Shown: piece after piece, positions 18,742-27,125 of the stretch
How the letters are laid out: each line of letters starts with the position of its first letter
How positions within the stretch are numbered: position 1 is the first letter of the stretch
Assembly (NCBI GenBank): GCA_965223305.1
Contig: CBDCWT010000035.1
Location: forward strand, 1-64,000
From: CBDCWT01 sp965223305
GTDB lineage: Bacteria; Planctomycetota; Planctomycetia; Pirellulales; Pirellulaceae
Reading direction: 5' to 3'
Length of the DNA stretch: 64,000 nucleotides
Translations under genes and position numbers: made by a program
Notes under the pieces: generated by a model
Databases searched by the model: none
Told to the model about the DNA's origin: nothing
The model's input: only the letters and a program-made list of their open reading frames with translations

Positions 18742-20166
18742 GTGGCTCGGATTGTTTTTGCTGCCTTGCTGGGCGCAGCCATTTTGGGTGGTAACGAGCG
18801 AACGAACGCTGCGGAACGGACGTTCTCGGCGGGAGCCGCAACCGCCGACTTGACTCCCCAAACCGGTGTTTCGCTTGACGGACCGATCAGCAAGCCGGGA
18901 CCGGCTCGTGGAGTTCATGATCCGCTGACTGCACGAGCGTTGGTTCTCAAGCTTGGCGAGACCTGCATCCTGATTGTGGTCAACGACATGTGCCTGATCG
19001 ACCGCGACGTCTACGACGAAGCCAAACGGATTGTCGAGCAGCAGACCGGCATACCGATTCAGAACCAGCTGATGTCAGCTACCCATTCACACGCCACGCC
19101 GCGTGTGGTGCGCATCAGTACCCGGCAGCCAGACGAAGCCTATCGCCGATTCGTGGCCCAACGCATTGCGAAGGCAGCTGCCGTCGCGTATCACAGGCTT
19201 GCGCCGGCGAAGATCGGGTTCGGAACATTTAACATACCAGAACTCGTCGCTTCGCGCCGGTTTCTCTGCGACGTGGGCAGCGTTGAGGCGAATCCATTCG
19301 GAGAGACAGGCGAGCGGGTAAAATCTGTTGCTGGCAGAAGCCGAGCCATCATCGGTCCAGCAGGTCCGACCGACGCCGAGTGTTCCATCCTCTCGGTCCG
19401 GCACGCGGACGGTCAGCCGTTGGCTGTGCTGGCGAACTTCAGCGTGCATTACTGTGGTGGGTACGCTCCTGGTCAGGTGAGCGCTGACTACTTCGGTTAC
19501 TACGCGCGGAGGCTCACTGAAAAGCTCGATCACGGTGAAAGCGACCATCATCCGTTTGTCGGAATCATGAGCAACGGAACGAGCGGAGACATCGGGACCT
19601 TTCAGGGAACTCCCAGGCAAGCGGCATGGATCCGCATGGAGCATTTTGGCAAGTTGCTGGCGGACGAAACTGTCGTGTTGTTGGAGGACCTCGAGCACCA
19701 TGTACCAACAACATTGGCCGTCGCGTCGAGTGAGCTCGAGCTAGCTGTCCGCAAACCAAATGCGGATCGAGTCGCCTGGGCACGGCGGTTGCTGGCGGAG
19801 CCTGCCGGCAACGAAGTTCATCGTTGGAGTCGCGTTTACGCCCAGGAGACATTGCATCTGGCCGACTACCCGGAGCGCTACTCGTTGCAGTTGCAAGCGA
19901 TTCGTGTCGGCGAGATTGGCATCGCGGCGGCTCCGTGCGAGATCTTTGCGGAGACCGGACTGGCCATTAAGAAATCTAGCCCGTTCGAACACACGTTCAC
20001 AGTCGAGTTGTCCAACGGCTATAGTGGCTACCTGCCGACTCCTCAACAGCATGATTGGGGTGGTTACGAAACATGGCCGGCGCGCAGCAGTCACTTAGAG
20101 CGCGAAGCTGAACCAAAGATCCGCGACAAGCTGCTTCGTCTTCTCCGCGAAGTGGGAAATCGGTGA
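18742..20166 (+). CDS. Secreted neutral/alkaline ceramidase-like protein
   Basis: I choose the GTG at 18742, which gives 474 residues and a clean signal peptide (MARIVFAALLGAAILGG then a TNAAE cleavage region). The frame is open back to 18622, but those 40 extra residues do not resemble a leader. The mature part begins FSAGAATADLTPQTGVSL and contains MSATHSHATP, the His-rich segment placed like the zinc site of alkaline ceramidases, plus VHYCGGY and GTSGDIG. Alkaline ceramidases hydrolyse the amide bond of ceramide. Planctomycetes carry many shorter homologues without the C-terminal domain of the true enzymes (usually 650 residues or more), so the substrate is uncertain. The protein is likely periplasmic or extracellular. 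Confidence 0.75.
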   Translation: MARIVFAALLGAAILGGNERTNAAERTFSAGAATADLTPQTGVSLDGPISKPGPARGVHDPLTARALVLKLGETCILIVVNDMCLIDRDVYDEAKRIVEQQTGIPIQNQLMSATHSHATPRVVRISTRQPDEAYRRFVAQRIAKAAAVAYHRLAPAKIGFGTFNIPELVASRRFLCDVGSVEANPFGETGERVKSVAGRSRAIIGPAGPTDAECSILSVRHADGQPLAVLANFSVHYCGGYAPGQVSADYFGYYARRLTEKLDHGESDHHPFVGIMSNGTSGDIGTFQGTPRQAAWIRMEHFGKLLADETVVLLEDLEHHVPTTLAVASSELELAVRKPNADRVAWARRLLAEPAGNEVHRWSRVYAQETLHLADYPERYSLQLQAIRVGEIGIAAAPCEIFAETGLAIKKSSPFEHTFTVELSNGYSGYLPTPQQHDWGGYETWPARSSHLEREAEPKIRDKLLRLLREVGNR

Positions 20167-20336
20167 TCATACTCAACAACCCGTCGACCGCGGTCGGGTC
20201 GACGCCACATCAAGTGTCCGGGCAGCGGCCAGTTACGGTAGGTAGTTAGCTGGGCAAGGTGTGTAGGCTTGCACTGCCCGACAGTACTGCCGCGATAGCA
20301 TCGCTAACGTGCTTCATCAGATGGGTTCCATCTTAA

Positions 20337-20510
20337 CCCGAATTATTCATGAGCGATCTGCTGCGAGGTCGTAAGTCCATCCGTGGCTTCGTCATGCTTC
20401 ACAATTCCCCCTCGACGTATTGCTTCAATACGCCTGCGGAAGAATTGCTCGCCTTCCTTGCCACGAACGTACTTACAACCTCTCGCGACGATCTTCATGA
20501 ATAATCCGGG
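20337..20510 (-). mobile_element. 174-bp MITE-like palindromic element, copy 2
   Basis: The element lies in reverse orientation, with flanks TTAA (20333-20336) and CTAA (20511-20514), one mismatch apart. The open frame runs 20498 to 20343 on the minus strand. Compared with copy 8 it has GTG to GTC (silent) and AGA to GGA (Arg to Gly). Confidence 0.95.
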
Positions 20511-20633
20511 CTAAGCTAGAAGTGCCATTCGTTGCCGATTGGTATCCCCAGCATGAGCGACCGGCGGTACAATCCGTCGCCGCCCGCGCGCGACGTTCGG
20601 GCCGGTCGAAAGTCATGAGAATGGAGGAACGCC

Positions 20634-20969
20634 ATGAAAGCGAAAGGACTCGTGTTGGTCAGTGTGCTCTTCACCTTGTTTGCAGCAGCCGCGTTAGCTG
20701 TGGATCGGGATTTCATGGCCGAACGGATTGCGTCGGCTGGCAATAGCGATGACGTGCATCTGTGCTATCGTTACCTGGCCGATGAGACTCAGGTTCCAGA
20801 CACTTATGACGAGTTGCCAACGCAGGTTTTGTTGCCTGCCTTCATGTTGAGCGAACTCAAGACCGCTTCCTTGGTCGGGTTCCAGTTGTTCCTGGTACCG
20901 TGCGCACTTCTTGTGCTGCCTTCTTGGGTTGTTCGCGGATGGTTGCGGCATGGTCGCAGAAGTCCCTAG
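20634..20969 (+). CDS. Small membrane or exported hypothetical protein
   Basis: This 111-residue product has an N-terminal hydrophobic segment (GLVLVSVLFTLFAAAALAV) that could be a signal peptide ending near ALAV, a polar middle of about 50 residues, and a second hydrophobic segment near the C-terminus (GFQLFLVPCALLVLPSWVV) followed by Arg-rich residues. The ATG is preceded by GGAGG at a good distance, which supports translation. No family is recognised. It sits between copies 2 and 3 of the 174-bp element, both in the same orientation, and its TAG stop lies inside the 4-bp duplication (CTAG) of copy 3. Confidence 0.65.
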   Translation: MKAKGLVLVSVLFTLFAAAALAVDRDFMAERIASAGNSDDVHLCYRYLADETQVPDTYDELPTQVLLPAFMLSELKTASLVGFQLFLVPCALLVLPSWVVRGWLRHGRRSP

Positions 20970-21143
20970 CCCGAATTATTCATGAGCGATCTGCTGCGAG
21001 GTCGTAAGTCCATCCGTGGCTTCGTCATGCTTCACAATTCTCCCTCGACGTATTGCTTCAATACGCCTGCGGAAGAATTGCTCGCCTTCCTTGCCACGAA
21101 CGTACTTACAACCTCTCGCCACGATCTTCATGAATAATCCGGG
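20970..21143 (-). mobile_element. 174-bp MITE-like palindromic element, copy 3
   Basis: Flanked by CTAG on both sides (20966-20969 and 21144-21147). The left CTAG includes the stop codon of the gene ending at 20969. The element matches copy 8 throughout as far as I can compare by eye. The minus-strand frame runs 21131 to 20976. Confidence 0.95.
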
Positions 21144-21200
21144 CTAGCAGGCGGCACTCCTGCCAGAGCTAGACAGAATAGACTGTGGCCAGTTCCAGTG

Positions 21201-22865
21201 CTATCGATGCGATTGGCTGGTCTTGTCCTCGCGCTTCTTGCTCAGGTCGCGGAACACCGTGAATAGTTGCCCCGTGTTGTAGCCTGCTCGGTAGGCGTAG
21301 ACGATGCCACGCCATTGATACTCGAGTGCGCGGTCAATGTTGTCGGCCTCTACCAGCAGGCGCGCTGCCTCTGAGCACGCTTCGATTGTCGATTCTTGTT
21401 CCTCGAATCCGACGTGGTCAGCCACCATGCGGAACGCGCGCAGGGCGGCGTCGTTCAGTCCCTTGCGTTCAAGCCTTCGAGCGGCATCGAATTCAACTTC
21501 AGGGTTATACGGTTTGGCGCGGAACGCTCGTTCAGTACACTCGGCTGCCGCATCTAGGTTGTTGTCCGGATGCTGGGACAGAAGGTTGACTAGCGATGGA
21601 TGGGCTTCGTTGAACCGCTTCTTGTCAATTTCAAACAGCAATCGCAAGAGTTTCCTGCTATGCAGGTTGGTTCCGAACTTACGTTCGATGAACGTGCGAC
21701 AAAACACTTGGGAAGCAAGTTCATCGAGATAGATCGGCGGGCTCTTGGCAATTGCGTCACGCAACGTTGAGGGACGGTCGTAGTTGAGCTCGCCTTGCGG
21801 TGAATAAACCGGCAAAACGAAGTGCTTGAGGAACGACACAACGAAAGGGGAATTCAGCGCGTTTCCCGAACCAAAACGAAATGGCTCTGACGCGAAGCTG
21901 CAGTTTGACAGTACGACGAGTGTCAGTTCCCGCTCGGGAATTCGCAATATCAACGCCGAGTCGGAGCCGCCAAGTCCATAGGCCCAGTGCATGGTGACGC
22001 CGTGTGCGTTCTGGACGAACCAGCCAAGTCCATAGGGGTGTTCGTCACCCGAGCGAGTTCGCATTGGAGTCGTCATTGTTCTATAGGCTCGCTCATCCAC
22101 TAGCTTGTTGTGGTCCAATGCGGCCGAGTATTTGAGTAGGTCATCCACGCTAGATACCAATCCAGCTGCGGGGTACGCCGTGCTGGAAGTCTGAATTCCA
22201 GTATTTGGAACGAAGCTCCTCGTCTTTCCGTTGAATTGGTATGGAGTTACGACCTTTCCCTCCGCTGAATCGTCTCCATCCGGATAGCCCGCAGACGTTC
22301 TTTCGAGTTGCAGCGGCTCAATAATTCTCGCGTGTAGTTCATCCACGAACGACCCATGCCCACCGCCTCGCACCGAATTGAAAACACCTGCCAGAAAATT
22401 GAAACGGCCACCGTGGTAGATGAACGTTTCGCCCGGCGTCGCCTCGGAAGTATGGCTCAGAACGTGCTTTAGCCGGACGTCTGGCGTTACTCGCTCTGGA
22501 AAAAAACCAACAGAGGCAAACGGATACGAGGTAACGCGGTCATCAAGCGTGATACGTCCTTCGCGGACGTATTGCATCAACATGACCGCTGAAAACGTCT
22601 TTGTGACGGATGCTATCGGGAACATGAACTCGTCACTTAAAGTGGTCTTGGACTCAATGTCTGAGAAACCGATGTTTTGCCGAAGAACGACACGGTCGTT
22701 TTCCATCACGCCCACAGACAGCCCAGGGAGGTGCAAAAGGGCCGCGTGCCTTTCGACCTCGTCTCGAAACGCGTCTCTTTGACTGGAATCGGTGGCTAGG
22801 ACAACGCTTGCGAAGCTCATTAGCATGGGCGCAACACAAAGTTTCCGAGCGATGTTCTCTCGCAT
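21201..22865 (-). CDS. Exported serine hydrolase of the beta-lactamase/class C family with C-terminal helical repeats
   Basis: The 554-residue protein starts with a signal peptide (ending near VVLATDSS). It has the serine beta-lactamase-like fold: SVTK in ASVTKTFSAVM is the SxxK nucleophile motif, and the third motif region reads MHWAYGLGGSDSA instead of the usual HxG. Residues about 430-545 form TPR-like helices (DAAAECTERAFRAKPYNPEVE, trimmed). Relatives include beta-lactamases, D-aminopeptidases and esterases, so the substrate is open. It is the last gene of a probable operon with blaI (24488-24898) and the M56 gene (22923-24491), with a 57-bp gap before it and no separate operator. That context suggests induction by a cell-wall or beta-lactam-like signal, which is inference. 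Confidence 0.8.
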   Translation of the reverse strand: MRENIARKLCVAPMLMSFASVVLATDSSQRDAFRDEVERHAALLHLPGLSVGVMENDRVVLRQNIGFSDIESKTTLSDEFMFPIASVTKTFSAVMLMQYVREGRITLDDRVTSYPFASVGFFPERVTPDVRLKHVLSHTSEATPGETFIYHGGRFNFLAGVFNSVRGGGHGSFVDELHARIIEPLQLERTSAGYPDGDDSAEGKVVTPYQFNGKTRSFVPNTGIQTSSTAYPAAGLVSSVDDLLKYSAALDHNKLVDERAYRTMTTPMRTRSGDEHPYGLGWFVQNAHGVTMHWAYGLGGSDSALILRIPERELTLVVLSNCSFASEPFRFGSGNALNSPFVVSFLKHFVLPVYSPQGELNYDRPSTLRDAIAKSPPIYLDELASQVFCRTFIERKFGTNLHSRKLLRLLFEIDKKRFNEAHPSLVNLLSQHPDNNLDAAAECTERAFRAKPYNPEVEFDAARRLERKGLNDAALRAFRMVADHVGFEEQESTIEACSEAARLLVEADNIDRALEYQWRGIVYAYRAGYNTGQLFTVFRDLSKKREDKTSQSHR

Positions 22866-22922
22866 CGTGGTTACTCCGGTGTGGTACGACTCTTGCGGTG
22901 AGGATCGAAGATGTTTGACGGC

Positions 22923-24491
22923 CTACTGATTACGAACACGAACCAAACCTACGTTTCTTTCCTTATAGAGAGTGACTCTGCTCGTTGGATCGCTCTTCTG
23001 AATCACCGTCCCAACTGTTCCTAGCTCGATGGTCGATTCGTGACTCGCAGTTACGATCGCGTTGTCGACGGTCATCTCTCTTGCCAATAGACTTCCGGAC
23101 TTGTCGGCGTTGACTGCCAGCGCATCGCAATGGCCGTCAGCTGTAACTTGGGCACCTTCGACCACAATGAGCATGTTCCCGGTCTTGACTTTGTGAACTG
23201 ACACGGCAGCGTTTTGCATAGCCTCTATAGCCGCCATGCTAGGACTTGTGATGACAACCTTGGGACGGCTCTGCTCCGGCTGTGTAACGCGTGATTCATC
23301 TAACGTAATCATCAGCTTCTTCTGGTCGTTCACCTCGAAGTGTGGCGCCGGACCACCCGAATTACTGACAGTGACTTTCTGCCTCGTGCCGAATCGGACA
23401 TCTACGTCAACGCGGCCGGTTACGCGCATGCGTTCAAAAGAGTCTGCAATAGCAACCACTTCCGGATTACTATCAGTTGCCGTGTGGCCGCTTGCTTCCG
23501 CAAGCTTCAGTGAAACACCAAGGACGAGAGGGACAACTAGGAACAGTCCTGCAGTGACGCGGCGGGGAATTGTGTGCACGTGTTCTCCCTCCAGAATGAA
23601 AAGAAGACGTTGACGAAACGAATGAAACCCAGTGATTCGGGATACGCCAAAGTGGAAGCTACTTGGGGACTCGTGCCCGATAAAGTCGACAGTTTGTAAG
23701 CATGCCCGTGCGAGTGCTGCTCGCGACTGGGGTCCAGCAGACGCGGCCATAGCATCACAACAGCGTTCCTCGTATCGATGCAGTTCTCGCCGAGCCCACC
23801 AAAGCACAGGGCACCACCAATGCGTGACGGTTGCCAACGCTTCCACAACGCGCACCCAATGGTCACGGCGAATCAAGTGAGCCACTTCATGCCTGAGCAC
23901 GGCAGTCTTCTCATCCTCGGACAAAGTGTTCCAGAGTTGCAGGGGCAGCAGCATCAGCGGACGACTGAACCAGGTCCAAACCATGGGGCTAATCTTTGCC
24001 CGAACAAGGAAAGCGTTCGGTGTGTACCGCAGCCCCATTTCATTACTTATCCGTTGAACGTGCCGTTGGAGAGCTTCATCCTTGGATGCGGTACGTCGGG
24101 CGAGCGATCGGAGACGTAGTGCTCGCATCGTTGCTAGGGCTAGGACAACGATTGCACCGGCCGCCCAAATCAATGCCGCCAGCTGCGACAGCCGAATCAC
24201 CCGAACTCCGGACTCTGGTGCCGGCCGTGAATCGGACAAGCGAACATTGGCCGACAGCGTTCCCAGTGAACTGTCGGGCCTGCCAGCCGGTGCCGTGATC
24301 GCAGCATTGTCCGAGTTGGGAAGTGCAACTCTTATAGGCACGTCCACTAACGGTGGGGCCAAAAACCGGAGCAGCACGACTGCCCAAAGGAGGTGGATGA
24401 TGGATGCATTGCGAATGAAACGGCTGCACACAAACACGGCAGCCGCGACTGCACTGGCGAACAGGGCATTCGAGAGAACGTAGTGACTCAT
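22923..24491 (-). CDS. BlaR1-like M56 membrane peptidase with C-terminal head-GIN-like (DUF2807-type) domain
   Basis: I choose the ATG at 24491 (MSHYVLSNALFA), which gives 522 residues and overlaps the blaI stop as ATGA; the longer frame to 24632 lies inside blaI. Three N-terminal membrane segments precede a zinc peptidase region with HEVAH followed by LIRRDHW, the M56 signature. A fourth membrane segment (FLVVPLVLGVSLKLA) leads to an external C-terminal part. In BlaR1/MecR1 this part is a penicillin-binding sensor; here it is instead a repetitive beta-rich domain (GRVDVDVRFG, KLMITLDES, KTGNMLIVVEGAQV) resembling DUF2807. The peptidase is expected to cut or trigger removal of the BlaI repressor on signal. 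The sensor class is unusual and the signal unknown. Confidence 0.82.
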   Translation of the reverse strand: MSHYVLSNALFASAVAAAVFVCSRFIRNASIIHLLWAVVLLRFLAPPLVDVPIRVALPNSDNAAITAPAGRPDSSLGTLSANVRLSDSRPAPESGVRVIRLSQLAALIWAAGAIVVLALATMRALRLRSLARRTASKDEALQRHVQRISNEMGLRYTPNAFLVRAKISPMVWTWFSRPLMLLPLQLWNTLSEDEKTAVLRHEVAHLIRRDHWVRVVEALATVTHWWCPVLWWARRELHRYEERCCDAMAASAGPQSRAALARACLQTVDFIGHESPSSFHFGVSRITGFHSFRQRLLFILEGEHVHTIPRRVTAGLFLVVPLVLGVSLKLAEASGHTATDSNPEVVAIADSFERMRVTGRVDVDVRFGTRQKVTVSNSGGPAPHFEVNDQKKLMITLDESRVTQPEQSRPKVVITSPSMAAIEAMQNAAVSVHKVKTGNMLIVVEGAQVTADGHCDALAVNADKSGSLLAREMTVDNAIVTASHESTIELGTVGTVIQKSDPTSRVTLYKERNVGLVRVRNQ

Positions 24492-24898
24492 TGCCGCTTT
24501 CCTCGACCTGATTTCTTCGTCGTCTTCGTTTGGAATTCGGAAATCAACTGTGCTAACTCGGCTCGTTGTTTCCTGCTCAGCCCAACTCTCTGGACAAGAG
24601 CATTGACCAAGGGAGCAATGGAGCCTTCGCATAGCCTATCAACGACACCTTCCAACTCATCGGCGACGAGCGATTCCCGGTCGACGATGGCCGTGAACAG
24701 ATGTGCTCTATTGTCCGCAGACCGTTCGACACATCCCTTGGATTCCAGCCGCTCAAGTAGCTTCTTCACCGTGGTGTACGAGGCGTGGGTGCCGTTCGGA
24801 TACATCAAGTCAGTCAATTGTCGAGCCGTTAGTCCTCCGTGCTCCCACAGGTGATTGAGCACGCGAAGTTCAAATTCAGGAATACTCGTATTCGACAT
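24488..24898 (-). CDS. BlaI/MecI-family transcriptional repressor
   Basis: The start at 24898 (MSNTSIPEFELRVL) has GGGAG just upstream; an ATG at 24913 would extend it by five residues. The 136-residue product has the family winged helix (LRVLNHLWEHGGLTARQL, then HASYTTVKKLLERLESKG), followed by the dimerisation helices and a basic tail (KTTKKSGRGKR). Such repressors bind dyad operators as dimers and are inactivated by proteolysis set off by the partner M56 protein, whose gene overlaps by four bases. Two identical-layout dyads lie directly upstream (24918-24936 and 24950-24968), strongly suggesting autoregulation of the blaI-M56-hydrolase operon. Confidence 0.92.
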   Translation of the reverse strand: MSNTSIPEFELRVLNHLWEHGGLTARQLTDLMYPNGTHASYTTVKKLLERLESKGCVERSADNRAHLFTAIVDRESLVADELEGVVDRLCEGSIAPLVNALVQRVGLSRKQRAELAQLISEFQTKTTKKSGRGKRQ

Positions 24899-24917
24899 AT
24901 GGGGCTCCCGCATCGAA

Positions 24918-24936
24918 CTAAGACGTCATGACTTAG
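24918..24936. promoter_or_regulatory. Probable BlaI operator 1
   Basis: The dyad reads CTAAGAC-N5-GACTTAG, 20 bases upstream of the chosen blaI start. Its right half-site is identical to that of the dyad at 24950-24968, and its left half differs from the perfect inverse at one base. Confidence 0.75.
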
Positions 24937-24949
24937 GTTGTGTCGAATG

Positions 24950-24968
24950 TTAAGTCAAGGCGACTTAG
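24950..24968. promoter_or_regulatory. Probable BlaI operator 2
   Basis: The dyad reads TTAAGTC-N5-GACTTAG, with the same 7-5-7 layout as operator 1. The centres are 32 bp apart, about three helical turns, so two dimers could bind on one face of the DNA. The promoter probably lies within this stretch. Confidence 0.75.
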
Positions 24969-25219
24969 TTGTCAAGGGAACCGGTCGTGTTTTCTTGATT
25001 TTCCGAAGCAGCCAAGCTTCGAGGCTGAACCGCCTTGGCGTAGTGCGGCGGCGTTGGACTCGAGTTCGGTCGCAGCCTAATCAGATTGATTGATTGCGCA
25101 GGGCTGGCACGCCCGTTGCGGTTTCGGGGCCGATCGGAACCACGTTTCGACGCATTGAAGTTGCGCTTTTCGCTGTCTGGCGGATATACAAGATGTCAAA
25201 TTCGCCGCGTTTTTCGTAG

Positions 25220-25284
25220 CCCGAAGCGTCAGCGAGGGGGAGTTGGTGTACCAACGCAGGTCAGTCCCTCGCTTACGCGTCGGG
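25220..25284. repeat. Palindromic repeat B, copy 1 (AGCGAGGG/CCCTCGCT)
   Basis: The arms CCCGAAGCGTCAGCGAGGG and CCCTCGCTTACGCGTCGGG can pair, with an inner GTTGGTGTACCAAC palindrome. The unit is preceded by a GAAGTTGCG-TTTTCG module (25156-25218) that also precedes copies 3 and 4. The gap 24970-25921 holds only these repeats and a mobile element. Confidence 0.8.
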
Positions 25285-25318
25285 TTCCGATTGAGGCAAA
25301 GATCGCGACTTCAAAAGA

Positions 25319-25370
25319 GCGTTAGCGAGGGGAGTTGGTGCACCAACGTAAGTAATTCCCTCGCTTACGC
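25319..25370. repeat. Palindromic repeat B, copy 2
   Basis: A shorter version, GCGTTAGCGAGGG paired with CCCTCGCTTACGC around GTTGGTGCACCAAC, followed by the shared flank ATCGGGTTCCGATTGAGGC. It lies 34 bases after copy 1, making a tandem pair. Confidence 0.75.
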
Positions 25371-25486
25371 ATCGGGTTCCGATTGAGGCGAAATGCGCAA
25401 CATCGAGATTTCGACGCAGGGGTGTAAATCACCTCGGCAGGGACCTGAGCGCGTCGATGTTATGGGCGTCTTCGTTAGTGCGCCAG

Positions 25487-25660
25487 CCCGGATTATTCAT
25501 GAAGATCGTGGCGAGAGGTTGTAAGTACGTTCGTGGCAAGGAAGGCGAGCAATTCTTCCGCAGGCGTATTGAAGCAATACGTCGAGGGAGAATTGTGAAG
25601 CATGACGAAGCCAAGGATGGACTTACGACCTCGCAGCAGATCGCTCATGAATAGTTCGGG
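25487..25660 (+). mobile_element. 174-bp MITE-like palindromic element, copy 4
   Basis: The flanks are CCAG (25483-25486) and CTAG (25661-25664), one mismatch apart. The forward frame runs 25499-25654, with a Thr-to-Lys change and its stop changed from TAA to TAG. This is the most diverged copy in the window, though by only two changes. Confidence 0.93.
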
Positions 25661-25921
25661 CTAGTGCAGAGCACGGTAGTGGCGGCTGCAACGTCAATCA
25701 GTGCTCGATTCGAGTTTCGCGCCTCACTGTTGACTTTCCACTCGCGGGTCGATAGCGTCATCTCGGACGGACCAGTCCGTCCTCCGTGGGCATCGACCTG
25801 ATCATCAGACAGCAACCAATGACTAGCGAGACACGGCCTAAGAACCTGAATTTGACTGTTGGTGGTTGGATTGTATTTCGGGAGCGGAGAAACTACTCAC
25901 CTGTCGCCAGGAGAAATCGCC

Positions 25922-27013
25922 GTGAAGACCAGGCTGAACTGCCGAATTAAAAAGCTCGAGAAGCGAACGCTGGCAATGTCTCTGGCAGCGATCTCACTTC
26001 TGGCGGGTGGGTTGGTAAGTTCGTTTGCAGACGAGCAATCTAAGCCGTCTGAGGCACTAGGACACGTTGGCTTCACCTCGTTGCCCGTGTATGACGTGAA
26101 GTTCTATTCCGCTTCGCTGGACCGAGAGATGCACATCAACGTAGTGCTTCCCCGAGGATATGCTGAATCGGAGTTGTCCTATCCGGTGTTGTATCTGTGT
26201 CACGGATTTACTTCGAACTACCACGAGTTTGTGAACGTTGGTGTTCCGGAGTACCTGAACCGTTTCGACATGATTGTGATCATGGTCGATGTAGGAAACT
26301 CCTTCTACGTGAACTGGGCCCAATCGAACGATGGGCGTCCTTACAAGTTCGCCGACCACGTCTGTAAAGATGTTATCGGCTACGTAGATAAGAACTATCG
26401 GACGATCGCATCGCGTAAAGGACGTGCCATCAACGGCATTTCAATGGGTGGTTTCGGTGCCATCTCGCTTGGTCTCAGCCATCCGGATTTGTTTTGCTCC
26501 ATCGCCAGCCACAGTGGTGCTCTCAACATGGCCGAGCGCGCACGTCGGACGGTCGGACGAGATACCGACAATAGCCGGATGGAACGCATGAAGGCGGACA
26601 AGACGCGCTACCTAGACATCAAAATCGAAGGCTTCTCGACGTTCGCGGAAAGAACTCCTCTCGGCAAGCAGTTTCTGACCGTGGAGGACATTGACAAAGT
26701 CGACCCTTTCAAGCTCGTGCTGGAGGTTCCAAAGGAACAGTTGCCACACATCTACCTTGATTGTGGTTATCAAGACTTTCTAGTGAAGCAGACGCAGGAC
26801 TTTGCCAAGTTGCTAATGGACAACGAAATTCCATTTCAGTTGGGACAATCCACGGGAACCCACGAGGAAGACTACTGGGGACGGGAAGTTTCCGTTTCGA
26901 TGGCGGTCCAATACGCCGTGATGTTGCGGCACATTTGGGGTAGAGAATTTGAAGTGTACGACCCATACGCCTCGCTCAGAAGTTCGGCACCATCCGAGGA
27001 CACCGACAAGTGA
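25922..27013 (+). CDS. Exported esterase of the esterase D / PF00756 alpha/beta-hydrolase family
   Basis: I choose the GTG at 25922, eight bases after CAGGAG; the frame is open to 25859 but the extra residues look like noise. The 363-residue product has a basic leader and a hydrophobic segment (LAMSLAAISLLAGGLVSSFA), so it is exported. The hydrolase shows the oxyanion region LYLCHGFTSNYHEF, the nucleophile elbow GISMGGFGA (Ser), and a late THEEDYWG segment that supplies the probable catalytic His. Relatives act on acyl esters, S-formylglutathione or feruloyl esters, so the substrate cannot be fixed. It is followed by the ThuA gene after 112 bp. Confidence 0.85.
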   Translation: MKTRLNCRIKKLEKRTLAMSLAAISLLAGGLVSSFADEQSKPSEALGHVGFTSLPVYDVKFYSASLDREMHINVVLPRGYAESELSYPVLYLCHGFTSNYHEFVNVGVPEYLNRFDMIVIMVDVGNSFYVNWAQSNDGRPYKFADHVCKDVIGYVDKNYRTIASRKGRAINGISMGGFGAISLGLSHPDLFCSIASHSGALNMAERARRTVGRDTDNSRMERMKADKTRYLDIKIEGFSTFAERTPLGKQFLTVEDIDKVDPFKLVLEVPKEQLPHIYLDCGYQDFLVKQTQDFAKLLMDNEIPFQLGQSTGTHEEDYWGREVSVSMAVQYAVMLRHIWGREFEVYDPYASLRSSAPSEDTDK

Positions 27014-27125
27014 CACCGTTGCAAGCTACGTACTTCCAACGGTAGAACTGGGTCATCGACAGGAGCGAGGTGCGTCGTTACCACGACAAGGAGCTGCTGG
27101 GAATCGTAGCCACGGGGATCAGAAC

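Noticed and set aside
25220..25370. Possible CRISPR array because of regularly spaced repeats
   Set aside because: There are only two units with long imperfect palindromes, no constant spacer length, and no cas genes.
26949..27125. N-terminal extension of the ThuA gene
   Set aside because: It overlaps the 3' end of the esterase gene; the ATG at 27126 begins an export leader.
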